Positions 41,655-56,600 of a stretch of 64,000 nucleotides of DNA are shown piece after piece. Each line of letters begins with the position of its first letter. The stretch's first letter is position 1. Position numbers and translations under genes: made by a program. The stretch is taken from contig NC_092579.1 in assembly GCF_037975245.1 (NCBI RefSeq), positions 18,562,678-18,626,677 of the forward strand, written 5' to 3'. This DNA comes from Apostichopus japonicus (taxonomy: Eukaryota > Echinodermata > Holothuroidea > Aspidochirotida > Stichopodidae). A model generated the notes under the pieces. The model searched no databases. It was not told the origin of the DNA and was given only the letters and a program-made list of their open reading frames with translations.

Positions 41655-44600
41655 GTGATTTTAGAGTGATATTTCCCGTCACAAGTTGTTCGACCTAATA
41701 TGTGGCCAAACAACTCGATGTGAATACTAGGCCTATTGTAGGCACAGTTCTGCGAAATTTCTCTTCCAGCGCACTTTACTGTAGGGGCTAGCCTACATTA
41801 GCTAGATGTAGGTTTAAATGTGATAACCAAACCTTTAAATAATCTTTAAAAACGAAACATGTTCTTTTGACATTTAAAACATAAAATTTAAATATAGGGA
41901 AGAGAAAACATACTTGGCCTATAGACCTGTTCTTAAAGCAACTATGCTAGTTTGTTAATGTTATAATATGTGCCTCAGTTAGGCCTAGCCTACCTTCAGG
42001 CTTCACTTCAGCTAAGCCTAGCTCTAAGCTACAGTAAATTATTTTAGCAGAGATTGACAAATGTGTCCAGGGATGTGTGGGTGGTACATCACCCAATAAT
42101 TGCTTGAATCTTCAATAGTTGGAAAATCAGTGGTCAAAAACATGACAATTATATCTAGCCAAACCAACATCTCTTAAAATGATTTAAGCTGATTGCACCC
42201 TGACAAGATACTTCTGATTTCTGAGTCAATAATATAAGGCTATTTCTAAATTTAAGGCTTACAGTATTACAATATTATAATGGTAGTTGTTTTTTAGTAC
42301 ATATCAATATGCAACAGGAGCAACGGACAGAATGAGTACTGTAAGTGTAATGATAGGACATGCAGTAATATAAAACATTGTATTGCTCAGTCAATGTCCC
42401 ATATGGGATGGTACATATTGTGTAACTTCACAATGCTTAGAAAAAACAACTCTTCTTTCAATGGTCAAGGAGGATCTTGTTGGTTTTCCTCTGTGAATTA
42501 GTTTTATTCTTTAACTATGTGATTTCACTAAATGCATTGATCACTGCCAGTTGAGTATCGTAAATCAACGCAAGGAAAAGAAATTAAGTTAAATTAAGTT
42601 TTGCAGTATAATTCCTTAAAATGGGTGAAAAAATTCATGAAAGAGCCTCAGAATTCAAAATGTAGCCGTTATTCATTCAGACTGTGTGGTTACAACTGAC
42701 TCACTGTACAGTAAAAATGCAAGGCACTTAAATTGGGGTTCATAACTTCTCATTCAATTCATTGTCAGAATGTACACTGATGAGGAAGTGAACGTAGAGA
42801 CTACAGTATCTTTTTAATACTTTTTTGTAAACTTTTCATAAAAGTGGAATGTAGTTTCCTTATATTGGTTGAAGCTGTTTGCTTGTCTCAAGAAGTCAGT
42901 CATAAATGATATACTGACTGAGAAACCATACACACAATCTTAAATCTTGAAGACATTTTTTTTTTACTGAACGTTGCTCAAATCTGTCATCTCAGGGATA
43001 CCAGTTATGTGCTTCCTGTATAATATACCAAGTACTCAGTTGTCCAGTTTGTTATGAGCTCTGAAGGTGGAAAGGGCATGGGGGGGGGGGAGGGGAGGCT
43101 CATGCCAGTCACATTGCACATTTATCCCCTATAGCAAGGTATATAAATCCTGTTTTCATTCTATGCATTTACATGATGATAAACCTCAAAACAGCAGTAA
43201 TTTCAGGAGAAAATTGGCTCTCTGTATATTTCAATATTACAGTACATATGAATAATGGAAAGCTAAGAAAAATGTGCGAAAGAAATATATTGTATGCAAA
43301 GATTTTTATTGTTTTTCAACAGCAACCGAGTACCATCTTGGGCTACTGAAAGCAAAGTTGGCAAAATATCGAACACAACTCCTGGAACCAATTGGTAAAA
43401 CTGCAGCAAAGGTACATATGGGGGAACAATGTGTTTTTGAAATAATAGCTTACAGCAGCTCCAGGGAGTAACTTACATCAGTTTCACATAAAAAAAACTG
43501 CTATGCACAAAAATCGTGAAATTGCTATACAAGTTGAAAGATGTATCTCACAGTATTTTGAACAGGAACCATATATATTGTAGGATTTTATTTAAGAGAA
43601 AAAATTCAGTACCGTCGAAAATTCTGAACAATAAATTATTCCCTGAACTGGTCACAAAGTTTTTTTTGTAACCACATCCCTCCTTACCAAGATTCAGTCC
43701 TTTAGTAACAGTTACTACTGTGAGTGAAATTAGGGTTTTTGGTACGAGGGTATATTTTCCGAGGGCTTCTGGTGAAAAAAATTTAACAAAATATTGATCG
43801 CGGATACTGGAACCAATTGGGTAAAATTATAGTCAAGAATAGATACAGTCCAGTAGTGAAGACAATGTACACATGTATGTCACAGCAGCTGTTTAATAGT
43901 AACATTTATGTACCAGCAGCCCCTCTTATCGCTAACATTAAATGTGCCCTCTCCTAATTTGATGATTTGATGCTATTTGATGTTAAAATCTAATTAAACT
44001 ATAGCTGAGTTACTTGGTATGCTAGGTAAAGTGGCTTCTGACTGGTACCCCAGGCAAAGAAATGGCTATATAGGGATTGCCACCAACTAACGGCTGGATA
44101 GCTCAGTCAGTAGAGCTCTGGGATTGTAACGTCGGTCACTGGTTCGAATCCTGTGTTAGCCATAAATTTCTTTGCTCATTGTCTAAAATTTCCAAGTCAG
44201 TTTTCCATCATTCATATACTTATAGAATTACGTATATAAAAAGCCTAATTTCTCATGAAAATCCCTTCCCTGCCGATTTCTGGGTTGGATCAATTGAAAC
44301 TGAGACATGATCCCTGGTTACACGATGTATTCAAGGTACTCTGGCTTCTGACTCCCCCCCCCCCTTACCCTCCCCAGGCAAAGAAAGGGCGATATAGGGA
44401 TCCCTACCAACTAAGGGCTGAATAGCTCAATTAGTGGAGTGCTGGGCTCAGTTAAAGTAAAATTAATTTAAATATTCCAGATTGCTTTTTACATATGAAA
44501 TTATTTATATAACAATATGAAAATTGAAAATAAGAGAAACAAAGTCTGTGTGACAAAATGTTGTGGATCCATTCAAATTTATCACATATTTTGGACATTG

Positions 44601-47600
44601 ACAAAATGTCATAATGTGTCTTAGTTTTCATCTTTCTTTGAATACCTAAAATGACAGATTGATCTTCACAAAATCATGAACACCATGCAAAAAAAGATAT
44701 GTAAAAATTAATTTTCTTTAAACCTTACCTCTCTGTTTGTCCTTGTAAGCCTGGTATTGTAGGGCTGGATAAAGTAATCAAGATAAAATAAATCCCTTTT
44801 CATTTTATAAACGAGTTTTGTTATTATTTATGTTGACGATAAAATCTTCACTTGTAAGTTCACTTTCGATGGTAAATATAAATCTACTTTTAGTATGATA
44901 GCTTTTGATTTCAAGAAGTTTCTTCTAAATTTCATTGAATTATTATGATTATTTGTTTTTACTTCTCTTTGTCTTCATAGGGTGAAGGTTTTGATGTAAT
45001 GAAATCGGGAGATGCAAGAGTTGCATTAATTGGATTTCCTTCTGTTGGCAAGGTAAGCTGATGGCTTAAATTTTAATGTGCATTGGTTTAAATTCCTTGC
45101 AAAAAGGCAACAGTGATTTATGTGGTGGTGTGTCTATGTGGGTGTATGAAAACTTCATAATAGTCATGGTAAGTCAAGTACATGTATATATTGCTTGCTT
45201 CAAAGTTCATAGTTGGCATGTGGATGCATCTTATCCCGCTTTTGTTGTTTGGTGAGGTCAGATGTTATGGAGGCCGAACAGAGGTCAAAATCTGAAAAGT
45301 ATTAAACACATTATTTTCAAAATTTAACTTCATTCTTGGTACAGTATGTGCATCTACCTGAGTAAGTACAAACAAGAACCCTAGTGCTTTAGCACTTTTG
45401 TGCTGGCCAGAGGTCAGCAGAGGTCAAAGTCTTAAAATCTTGAAAGTAAAGCTTGTTGAACTTCCTGTTTTGTATGTAGATCCAACATTGTGAATACAAG
45501 AACCCCTCCTCCCCCCTTCCTCCCCTTTATTTCAAATTTGTTTATGAACATCAAACTTCATTTGAGGTCTACAGTATCTGTGTCTAAGGTTTTTTTTATG
45601 ATATTTGTTGTGTGTACCCACTTAGTAAAAGAATTTTACTGATCAAGTTTAAAAGTTTTGAATGTACAATTCATATTAAATGTACTCATTGTAAACTGTG
45701 CTCAGGAATCACTAAGTCTGTCGGGAAAGGGTCGGAGGGGCAGGGGGAAGATGGGGTTCAGTAAGTACGTGGAAGTGGATGCAGTGTTGAATATACTGTA
45801 CACATAGATCATATTAAACAATAGTGCAGTTGTCATGAGGAGACCAGTAAGTTCATAATTCCTAAATTTATACAGGGGTGGAAATTTGAATGTTCTTTAA
45901 CTTGTCGGAAGAGGGGAGCCAACTGCCTCCCTGACATTTTCCTTTTTGTTTTTTTATTGTTACCTTCTGCTTACTCCCTACATCCCTCATTCCTCTCTTC
46001 AGCATCTTGATTACAGTATTTCTCACCACCCTCCTTCTGCACCTGTTATATTCCTCCTTGGATTTGAGAGTGGGTATTCTAGTTAACCCCAAATCTCTCT
46101 TGATAATAACTTTTATTCGTCGCACATTATTCTTTTAACATTTTCTTCGCAAAAGAAATTTACACTTCAGTGGCTATACAGTGCAACATCTAGTTAAAGT
46201 TCTGTTTTCTGCATTAAGACAGCAAATTTGGATCTTATTTTTAATACTGTACTAACTGGGTTTGTAATAAAAGTTTAACTGGAGTTGACCTAAGATGAAT
46301 GATTGTGTAATAAAGACATGTATCCACGCATATCCAGTTTGCCCCCGAGAGATATAGATATATAAATATATATTACATGTAGAGTACTGTCCCAAATAAT
46401 TGGACATTGGAAAAAGCAAAATGAAGACAAGAAAAGAAGGTTAAAAAAAAAGGGTCTGATTTTTATAATTTTCACAAATGGAAAAAAAGCCTTGAAGCAA
46501 GGCAAAGAAATCATTCAAGAAATGAAAAAATCGATGAAAGATTCGCCCATCCGACGGCTCTGCAGGCTGATGGCTGAACTGTCTCCGGATTAAAAACGTA
46601 AACAACTAAAGGCTATCAAGGTTTGAAAAATACAGTTGTGGTTGTAGGCTTTAGAGGATCTTTAGGCACAAAGTTAGTTCTGTTAGGTTGTAAAACCATT
46701 AGAAACCGCTGCTATCGGTCCTTGTCATGGTTATATGACACTTTAAATTTGTTGAGAAATGATCCTTGACGGATCATACCCCCACGCTTGGTGTTCATGT
46801 TAAATTGATGTTGAACACCAGCATGTTTACATGAGACTGATGTGATTGACATCGGATCTCGGATTGATATCAGAACAAGTGCTTATGATCACTGTACAGG
46901 AGGTTGGACTTTCTTAAACTAGATGAAAAAGGTGTGCAAAGGCATTCAAGCAAATCGTGGGGTCTGATCCCTGTTTACTGTACATCACAAATTTAACACC
47001 GTGCACACGGTTCAAAAGGGTGCTCGCAGTGTGGTGTATATGGGACCTACTACAAGGTTAAATTGTACACAGCTATACCTGAGAAGAAACTTTGTAAAAT
47101 GTCCCGTTTTTTTTTTGTCACCAAAATATATCCAATTTTTTAAAATATATAATTAAATGTCACTTAAGATAAAAAAAAATCCTTCAAAACATCATTGAAA
47201 AGCAACCATGTTGTGCTTTAAACAGCAATTTGTTTCTCACTGCTGTAATGACATCGTCTTCAACATCGTACTCATGTTGTGTGTCAATACTTTCAACGTT
47301 CAACAGTAGTGTATAAAGTCTTTGCAAAAACAAACAAGAAATGTCACAAAGGTATTAGCAGTAGACTGCAAAGAAAGGACATGAACTCTGAGATAAAAGT
47401 GACTTTGCGTGTATTTTTACTTTCTCACCGAGCTTGGTTAAACTCCTTATCAGCACTACTCATCTGAATCCATCCACATCTTAAGAGTATATCAAAGCTG
47501 GCATCCCTTTAAAATGCCTCCATCACCTTGTAGGTATAGAACTGTATCTGATTTCCAAAATAGAGATAAACAAACCTTTCTTCAGACAAGATAGAGATGT

Positions 47601-50600
47601 AAAAGGTCACAGACCTTTAAGAGGACACACCAGAATGAGGGGGTACTACACTATCCACTGTACACTGTACTGCGTAGTACTAGCTAGTGATAAGAATGCA
47701 TGCCGATATTGATGTTAAACTTCCTGACTACGTTATTTCAGTGCAGATTTTGAGTCACGAGTTCTGCTAGTCGAATCATGTTCGTTGCAACGTGAGACAT
47801 CGTGGTTAAATGTTTCGGTGAATAAGAAGTTAATAAAAGAGGTCAAGAGGTTGAAAACTTGAAAACCTTTACATTTGTCAAATAATGAGAAGAAGAATCC
47901 TGTAAGAGATAATGTAGAATAATCCTAATCCATAGGAGATCAATATCTACAGTAGGACAGAGATCTGCAAACTGTAGGGCCCATGACCCATGATCTACCA
48001 TGAGGACTAGGCCATGATCCATTAGATCCCCACCCCTCAGATCCCCACCTGTCAGCTCCCCACCCCTCAGAATCGATGTGCTCAGAATGCTCAGAATAGC
48101 TAGCTTGGAGTATGGAATCAATCACTTGCTATTAAAAATTGAAAACGTTATCGATCTCCGTTGGTGAGCTCTGAAAACTTTACAAAAATGTTCTGATTTA
48201 TGGAAAAATACACTATATAGTTTGCGGACTGTTGATCTAGGACTCCCCTCCCCCCCCCCCCCTCAAAATAGTTTTGACAATATTAATAAATTAGAATATT
48301 GCATGCCATTTGAACTCATGTTTTGCTCTTACTTTGAATATATATGATACTGGGTATTGCCATGTGAGATTCACAGATAAGTAGGGAATATTTCTATATA
48401 AATTTTCAAACATGTACCATTATATGCCATGGATAATTTCATCAAGTTACATTTCAATTTTCTCCAGTCTACTTGTGCACTTTCCTCATCTACATTGGTA
48501 ACATCTTACATAAACTGGAATTCTGTTTTCTTTATACATCCCCCTCCTATCCCCCCCCCCCCATTCAACATTGGAGACTCTCCCACCATCCTCTCAATCC
48601 TCATTTGGAATCTACACATTTTAACTTTTAGATGAGCACCAAATCCTAAATCCTGGATTGTTGTAGCTTTGGTTTGTCCATCCCAAGCAGATTCCTGAAG
48701 AGCTCAAGAGACTTCCTCTGACCTCAGTTTAATTTTCCACTGTATTGGTGTGGCTCATAAATTCCTAAACCAATATATAATGTCTTGGGAATAGCATATA
48801 GTACTGTACAACAGTCCTGCTGTATAGAGAGATAGGCATACTACCATTAAAGTACTGTATATCAATCTTGTTTCACAGAAATTGACAGAAAATAAATGAG
48901 GATTTGGATCATTTGTCATGGTGCTAAAATTTAATTGGACAATGCTTGTTTGGTAAATATTGTTGATGGACTGGGATTTAGACAGAGGTGGAGTGTTGAA
49001 TGGGTTTGAAAGACTCAAACACTGCGAAGATTCCCCGTTCATGGTTAGGGTGATCAAACACAACATCATTTCACCTAGTAGATCTCGAGTGTTCTATTCA
49101 ACCTCGGAGTGATAACAGGGAGTTGCAGTGCTCCCATCTGCAGGTTTGAAATGTTTGTTTAAAGATATGTAAAAACTTCACCCTTATCATCTCTACAGTT
49201 GAGTATATGTGTTTTTAATTGTTGATGAGGCATCTCTCAACGTCACCTGGGACATTTAAAAGTGATTTATAGCTACACAGGAGCTGTGGAAGTACCACGC
49301 TCTACGAAAGATTTTTATTTCATGCCTGAAGTGCAACATACAGTAGCAGAAAGTCTGACGTCAGTTGAAATCCCAGTATACAATGTATTGACGTGATGAC
49401 CTGGTTTTGTGGGCAACTTCAATCTAAAAAGATTGATGGATTACGATTTTATTTACAAGTGTGCAACATTTCTCAGTTGTTCACTGCATGCAGACAAAAC
49501 ATGATCAAATGTAGATATGGCATGTGGTCTGAAAATTGATAAAGGGAGCAAAAATCCCCAAAATCCATGATCAAATATTTAAAGAATACTTTATATATAT
49601 AAGGTGGCTTATTGAATAATTCATACTAACCTTACTGCAAGCAGTTAATTTTTTCCCAAAAGATTCCCCATGGTGGTTTGTTTAAGTGGTGCAACAAACT
49701 ATTTGTAATTAAATAAAATTGATTTTAATAAATGCTAGGATACTAGGAATTCAATGTATTGTACATGTACACATACATGTACCGTATGGCTCGATGCATG
49801 GTTATATAATAGTATTAGACAAAAGCAGAGAAAGAAGATATGACTCATAATTAACAAATGAGAAGTTCTTTGTCAGACAAGATACTGATATTTTTGGTCC
49901 CCCTGGGACTTTCGTCAGCAATACTTGGCAGTGGAATGATATACTGTACATACATATGCGATTTTGCATCTTTTGTATGATACTAAATTCTTAATCATTT
50001 TGACAGAACTTTAACAAAGCAGAAATTTGTGTTACTACTACTGTTTGTATAACAGATAAAAGTGATAATTTCTATCTTTGGATATATATCTTAGTTGTCC
50101 TTGTGTGAGTAGTCCTTGTGTGAGTCTGCAGATATCATCTACTGTACATGACCGTGCAGAACCATCCTGATAAGGATCCCATTCAGTTTGGAATCCCCAC
50201 AGGCATCATGTTTCTGTTAGGGTGTATATATGTATTAATGCATTGGTGATATATAATTTCTTCTGTATTAAAAATAGATTTTTGATGAAATTGATGTATT
50301 GACATTTGTTTCAGGCAGTGTAGATATCATGTGCATGTGTGACCAGTGAGATGTAACTAGCTTAATACTTGACGCAAATATATTTCCTTCTGTACCACCG
50401 TGTCACTTTCACGGCTTAATGAATACTATACACTCAGAAACCAAGGCAGGAAAAAATCCACTTTTTCTTACAAGTGTATTCATTTGATCAATGAAATACT
50501 TTCGCATGCAAATATCGGTATCGTGACAATATCATCAAATAGCCGATAACGAATAATCCAATTTTAGAATGAACCAATTCGAATGCAGAATCGTTTTGGG

Positions 50601-53600
50601 ATTATTTTGAACGTTTGTAGTTTCAACTGCACAGATACTGAGCAGAAATTGTTCTACTGCTCACTGTTTGTAATATAGTGACGTTTAGCAGTGTGAAATA
50701 AAAACTTACTTTGGTTTTTGACACACAAATTATTAAACCATTTATAAATAAACTAATAAGGGAGGCGGTATGGGACTTAAACTTAGAATATGGGTGAAGG
50801 TCAGCGTAAATCTAGATGAACCACCGTACAGTACATACTGTATATACTAATAGAACTAGAGATCTTTAAAATGCTTGACTTGCAGAGCGAGGGCCAGATT
50901 ACACGATAGCTGCTGATGTAATACATAGCTCTAGGTTCAACTTGGCCCTTCACCTGGACTGACCACCATCCTCCCCCCCCACCATCCCCCGCATTCCCAT
51001 CTCAGACCTGGGTGGAATCTCTGCTGTAAGCACACATTGGTTGCAGATTAAAGTGTAATCAGTATCCAAAATGTAAAGCACTCTGAATCAAATTTGAAGT
51101 GTCTACTGTAGACACGCTTTCAAAATCAAACCTGGGTGACCCCAATTAAACTTGACCTCCTTTCTTAAATGCAAAAAAAAAAGTGTTTACTGTATACTGC
51201 ATATTGCAATGTATTAGTATTGCATAATAAACATACGCTGCTTCCTTTATAAAGGTCAGAGTTGGATCAGATCTGGATCATATCCCAATCTTTACCCCCC
51301 ACCCCCATACACACATTCCCCACCCCAATCGCCATATCCCCAAGTTTAGATCTCTCCAAGTGGTAAGTTAATTCTATCCAGGATCTTCTGTATTGTGCAG
51401 TGAGACCATGAAAGGACAGTATGTTTCAATTTGCTCACGTCTGTCAAAATGATTTTTTATTCCCCTCTACTTTTCCTTTCTTGGAAGGCATTTTGGGTGG
51501 TATGCTACTCATACGGTGTCTTTGCAATTTGACATGAAACGCAAGAAAGGAAGCTTGTCACAGACTTTAAATGTCGCTTTACCTATTTGTGTCTTTTTTC
51601 CCCCCTACTTGATAGAACCCACTTTAATACCCAAAACACAAAGACAGGAAGTTTCTAAATGTCAACAAGATTGTTTGTCTCGACTTCATACCGCCGCTCC
51701 ACTTGATACAGTTAATTCTTCCGTCGACATAGGAAAGACAAACCTGTTGAAAAGTTTGAAGAGAGAGAGAGATAATTCAGAGCTTTAAAAAATCAACTGA
51801 GCATAACATGTACTACAGTAATGATGACAGTAACAGATAGTTAATCAGATGTTATCAAATCTTCCGTTCTGTCTGTCGTGTTAATGGAGGATAAAATTAA
51901 AGAATAAAGTCAGGCAGTGAAGTGAAATTAAAGAATGAGGTTTTTGGTCCCCTAGGTTAGTGAGAAGTTAGGGCATAATTTCAGCACATGATATTGAAAT
52001 GTGGAAAGATGGTGGGAGGGAGAAGGGGGAGGGGGGGTTCTTTCTGTTTGGTTTTTTTTTAATTATTGTTTTCTTTTTAATTGGATATTTTGGTTTACTG
52101 TGTACATTTAAATCAGTAAAAAATTTGGATAGCACTAAATAGAAACCTCTATTGTTCAATGACTTTTAGGGTATCTTCACAATTTATTTTTAGCGTATCA
52201 AAGATTATAGAGCATTTGAAATTGTGACTCCATACAGCAGTTTGAGAAATTTGCATGAAAGCTGATTCAAATTGCACAAATTCTCTTCTTTGTTGGCTTG
52301 GTTAAAATTAATTTTGGTCTCTGTTTTAGTTAATTGCTTTCATCGTAGCATCATCAGTACTAGATTAGGAAGTTAGAAAATATAACAAAACTGAAAATTG
52401 CTGTCCGCTTTTCTTCTTCTTTTTTTTTATCTCAAATTGATACCTTTGCTGGAATTGTATTTTAGCTTGGAAAAGTGGCATTAAAAACTGTGCCAAATTA
52501 TGTTGATGGGTGCTGGTTTTTAATGTCATAAAATCAAACAATATTATAAAAAAAAAAAATCAATTTTAGAAATACAATATGTTCATAAAGTAGAACAAAG
52601 TACTGTAAATGCTGTTCAAAAAGCTGTTCCACTTGTAAGAAATTATGTTGCATTTTGTGAATGGATATTGCATGAAACATTTAGTGGTACTATATATATA
52701 CTATAGGAACCAGATAATCTGGTATTCAATTTTTTTTTTTTCTAGTGGTGGATGGTGTGACCTGAGGAAGGGGTACAGTATATGGGGAGTATCCTTTAAG
52801 TCAGGCCCGCCAGTGATATTTTTGCGGCCTGTGAGATGTCTCAAGTGTCTCCAGAAAAAGAACAAAAATCAATCTATTTTACATCATCACAAAAAATGAG
52901 CTAGCTGCTTAGAATTTATTGGCACTAATGATGCTGTCAGGTAGGCCTATTATCCCCATTAATTATCAACTGTACTGTATTGACACTATGTTTTGTGAAT
53001 ACAGATTAAGTACACACACCTATTGCTTGAAAGTCCTCGGAATCAAAGGTTTGAAATCAACAGCAGGTCGTTGGTTAGGGGTGGCCCAGTCAATTTTTCA
53101 CCCTATATATCTGGCCTATTCATTCAAAAAGGTTGCCCACCCCTGCTTTAGGTTGATATTTTTTTATGTCATTAAGGAGTTTACATTACTGTAGTTTCAA
53201 AATGGTGATACATTTTGAAACTTTTGAAGTAATTGATGGTGTTCAACATTTTTTCAATTTTTTTTCCCGACACAAATACCTTCCGTTTTGTACTTTCCTC
53301 GACAAAGTTAATAGTGACTATTTTCCAATTTTCTGACAACTATAAAAAAAAATTGAAACTCCCATGTTAAATAACAGAGGATTACATTAAGTTTTCCCCA
53401 GAACTTTTCTATTTTGTCCTCAAACCATAAATTATGGTGCCACCGAACTCTAATCACTAATTATACATTTATAAGAAAGAACTTTAGTACTATGGTGTGC
53501 ATCCCTGAACTCCATATTAATTGCTGCGATGTCATTTTGACATTTCTTTAGATTTTCTGGACCAGAGTTCCTTGATCTAGTCTAAAAGCCCTTTCTCATT

Positions 53601-56600
53601 AATTATTGAAAAAGGGTACAGACTCCAGTTTCATATTACAACTTTACATTTTGTTACTTCCCCAATTTTTTTTTCTTTTTTGCATGACTGAAAAAATCGT
53701 TAAGATTCGATGATCCATTTCATTGCTTATAGAATACAGCTAGCTGTGAATATGAGCACTGTACAATATCCCCCAAGGTAGAAGATATTAGTAACGTAGT
53801 TAATGAACAACGACCCTGCATCTCTACATTAAAAACTATATCAAGGTGCAAATATATGCTTGACAATAGACAAGAGTACACAATTTTTCAAAGTATATAT
53901 AAAGCAGGGTTGTCCAACCTACGGCCCGCCGCAGGGTTGCGTCCGGCCCGCCAGAGATGCTCTACGGTGCGAAATTTTAGTGAGCAGATTTATTGATAAC
54001 AATTTTAAGCTATATACTGTAATCAATCATTCGAACCTTCTGGGTCCAAAAAACTGCATTAAGGTAAGTTTATGTGACACTCTCTCAGCGGAGGGGGGGG
54101 GGGGGCTGGACTTTATTCATGTTTTATAGGAAGGAAAATAAATCAATGCGCTCCGCGCGCCGTGCTCACATTTTGTTGCCTTGGGCTTCAGGCAAAAAAT
54201 CAAGCGTAGGGTTCATGCGGCCCCCTCCTTCATCATAATCATTCCATGTGGCCCTCCTCTGCAAAAGGTTGGACAACCCTGATATAAAGGATTCACAGAA
54301 AATAAACCACATAGTATCTATTAATGAAATCAAGTGAGGAGCGTGTTCAAGTCGTTTAACCATTATAGCTTAGGGAACACTATTACCGAAAAGATGAGTT
54401 TGCCGAATATGCTTGACGCACATGCCTGCGGGCAGCTGCTCGTGAACTGCTGCATGGTAATACCTGCAAGATAGTCATGGTTGACCCAACATTCCAACAA
54501 CATGATATCTTTTAATGAAATCAAGAGAGGAGCATGTTCAAGTTGTTGAACTATTATACCTTATGAACACTAATACTGGAATGCTGCTCATAAAATACTG
54601 CATACTTACCTGCAAGATGGTCAGGATTGACCCCGACATTCCAAGTTTAATGCAAAAGCACTGAACATTCAAATACATAGTTCTGTCCTTCAACATGCAG
54701 AAATGCATAAGTGATGTATATATATGAAACCAGATTTTGAAGTGTTCAAAAGTGCTACAGTAGTTTAGGAAAGGATAGAAGTACTGAAGGCTTCACTATG
54801 GAGATATAAAAAAAATGAAACAGTCTAGTACTCTACGGCTTTCACTTCAACATTCTTTTGCTCCAATTAGAAGATAGGAGATGCTTTTATTCTGCTGTGG
54901 ACAAGCCCATATTTATTACAAATAATTTAAGTGAACAAAGGGCTCCTCAATGACGTAGAGAGACATACGTAAAGCATGTCAGAATAGCAGGGTCACCCTT
55001 GACTACAATACTGCTTGTAAGTGGCTCCAAAATCGATTTTGATATGATGTATGTAGGATATTAAAAACTGCTGTCATCAGTCTCTGCCAAGTGAGATGGC
55101 GCCCAACTTGCAGAGTACAGAAGTATATATAGCCACGATAGAGTAGTATAACCGTCTTTGCCATGACTACCTTCTACCAAACTTAGGACAGTTTTGCTCC
55201 CTCCCCCCCCCCCCCCCCCTGCATTCCCACCTGATCTCTTCAGGTCTGTGGCCTCTTCCTTCGAAATCTACCAGTCAGAAGTCTCTCTTAGTGATGTTTA
55301 TCTATCTTCTAGGATCTACCGAATGTTTACACCCGTAATTGGTATCAGTGTGTAAATACCATGCAATATCTTCCACTATGCACAATCCATGCAATAATTT
55401 CCACTATAAATTATGTACATACATATATTTCTTGCATGTTGTTCACTTTGTAATACAGTATATCTAACTTATTCCACCCCTCCCCCTCTCTCTTTTCCTT
55501 CCGCAGTCTACTCTGTTGAATACGTTAACCAACACTCACAGTGAGTCTGCTGCGTATGCCTTCACCACGCTGACCTGTATACCGGGAGTCATTTCAGTGA
55601 GTATATATTTAATTTACATCACTCCTCTCTTACCTGTCTCCATTAACCATGCACACTGTGACTCTAATCTACCTAGCTTAATACAAAATGTGGTGATAAT
55701 ATATATTTCTCTTGTAAGTAAATTCAGACTTTTTTTCCCCCTAAGTGACATATGTACAGTAAATGTGTTCTACTTTCTGACAACCTGGAAGTTAATACTT
55801 TTTGGTCGATTTGTCTTATATGGCATGGACACATGTCTAGATATCATACAGGTTGTTTGCCTCTTTCAAAAATAAAAAAGTGTGTTTTGAATTTTCTGCA
55901 GAAGATTATTTCATCACAACAAAGGTCTTGAAGATATTTTACAAAAAACGTGAGGCTTGTAAGAAGTTTACAGATTTACATTAAATTCACATGTATCAGT
56001 GTTAATAATGTTAACAGTCATCGTTCACTTCAAAATTATTCATTTATCATTACAAACAAAAAATTGGAGATAAATTAGTTTAATTTTGTCTTAAAGTAGA
56101 CACATGCTTTCAATCTGTAGGCCAAATCTGTGATATATATTTTTCCTTTTTTTTTCCTTTTCTCCTTTTTCCTTTCATAGTACAATGGAGCAAACATACA
56201 GCTGCTTGATCTACCAGGTATCATAGAAGGTGCATCACAAGGTAAGCTAGTAGTTACTTATGCTGTCTCTCTTTATACCTGTCTTCACATAACTATTGCA
56301 TCCTCGCTGTACCATGTCTAGGGCAGAAGGCTGCAAACTATTTAGGCCACAACCCAGCCAAAAATTTTGGCATTCGGTCACGATCCATCTATCCTCACCC
56401 CAACTCCCTCCTGCGTTCCCCGGGGCTATCGTTGGAATATCACTGGAATATTGTTGCTAATGTGACAGCCGGCTCTGCTTCCCTTGCCACAAGTTTGTGA
56501 ATTTTCGCCTTGAAAATGTGATTCTGAGATTAATACACAACATAAAATTTTTCTAGTACAAACAGGAGCTCGATAACTTATGTTTAACTTTGTAAGTTTC

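Noticed and set aside
44091-44161. tRNA-Thr (TGT) gene
   Set aside because: Anticodon, T and acceptor stems have mismatches and it belongs to a repeated SINE unit.
47958-48232. Possible hAT MITE with GCAAACTG-type ends
   Set aside because: End similarity is weak and the candidate 8-bp flanks agree at only about five positions.
54602-54613. ATACTTACCTG identical to the U1 snRNA 5' end
   Set aside because: Only 11 nt match; the rest of U1 is absent and the sister unit of the local duplication reads AATACCTG, so it arose by chance mutation.
55516-55875. 119-residue open frame
   Set aside because: It is DRG2 exon 4 plus intron read-through past a perfect GTGAGT donor.
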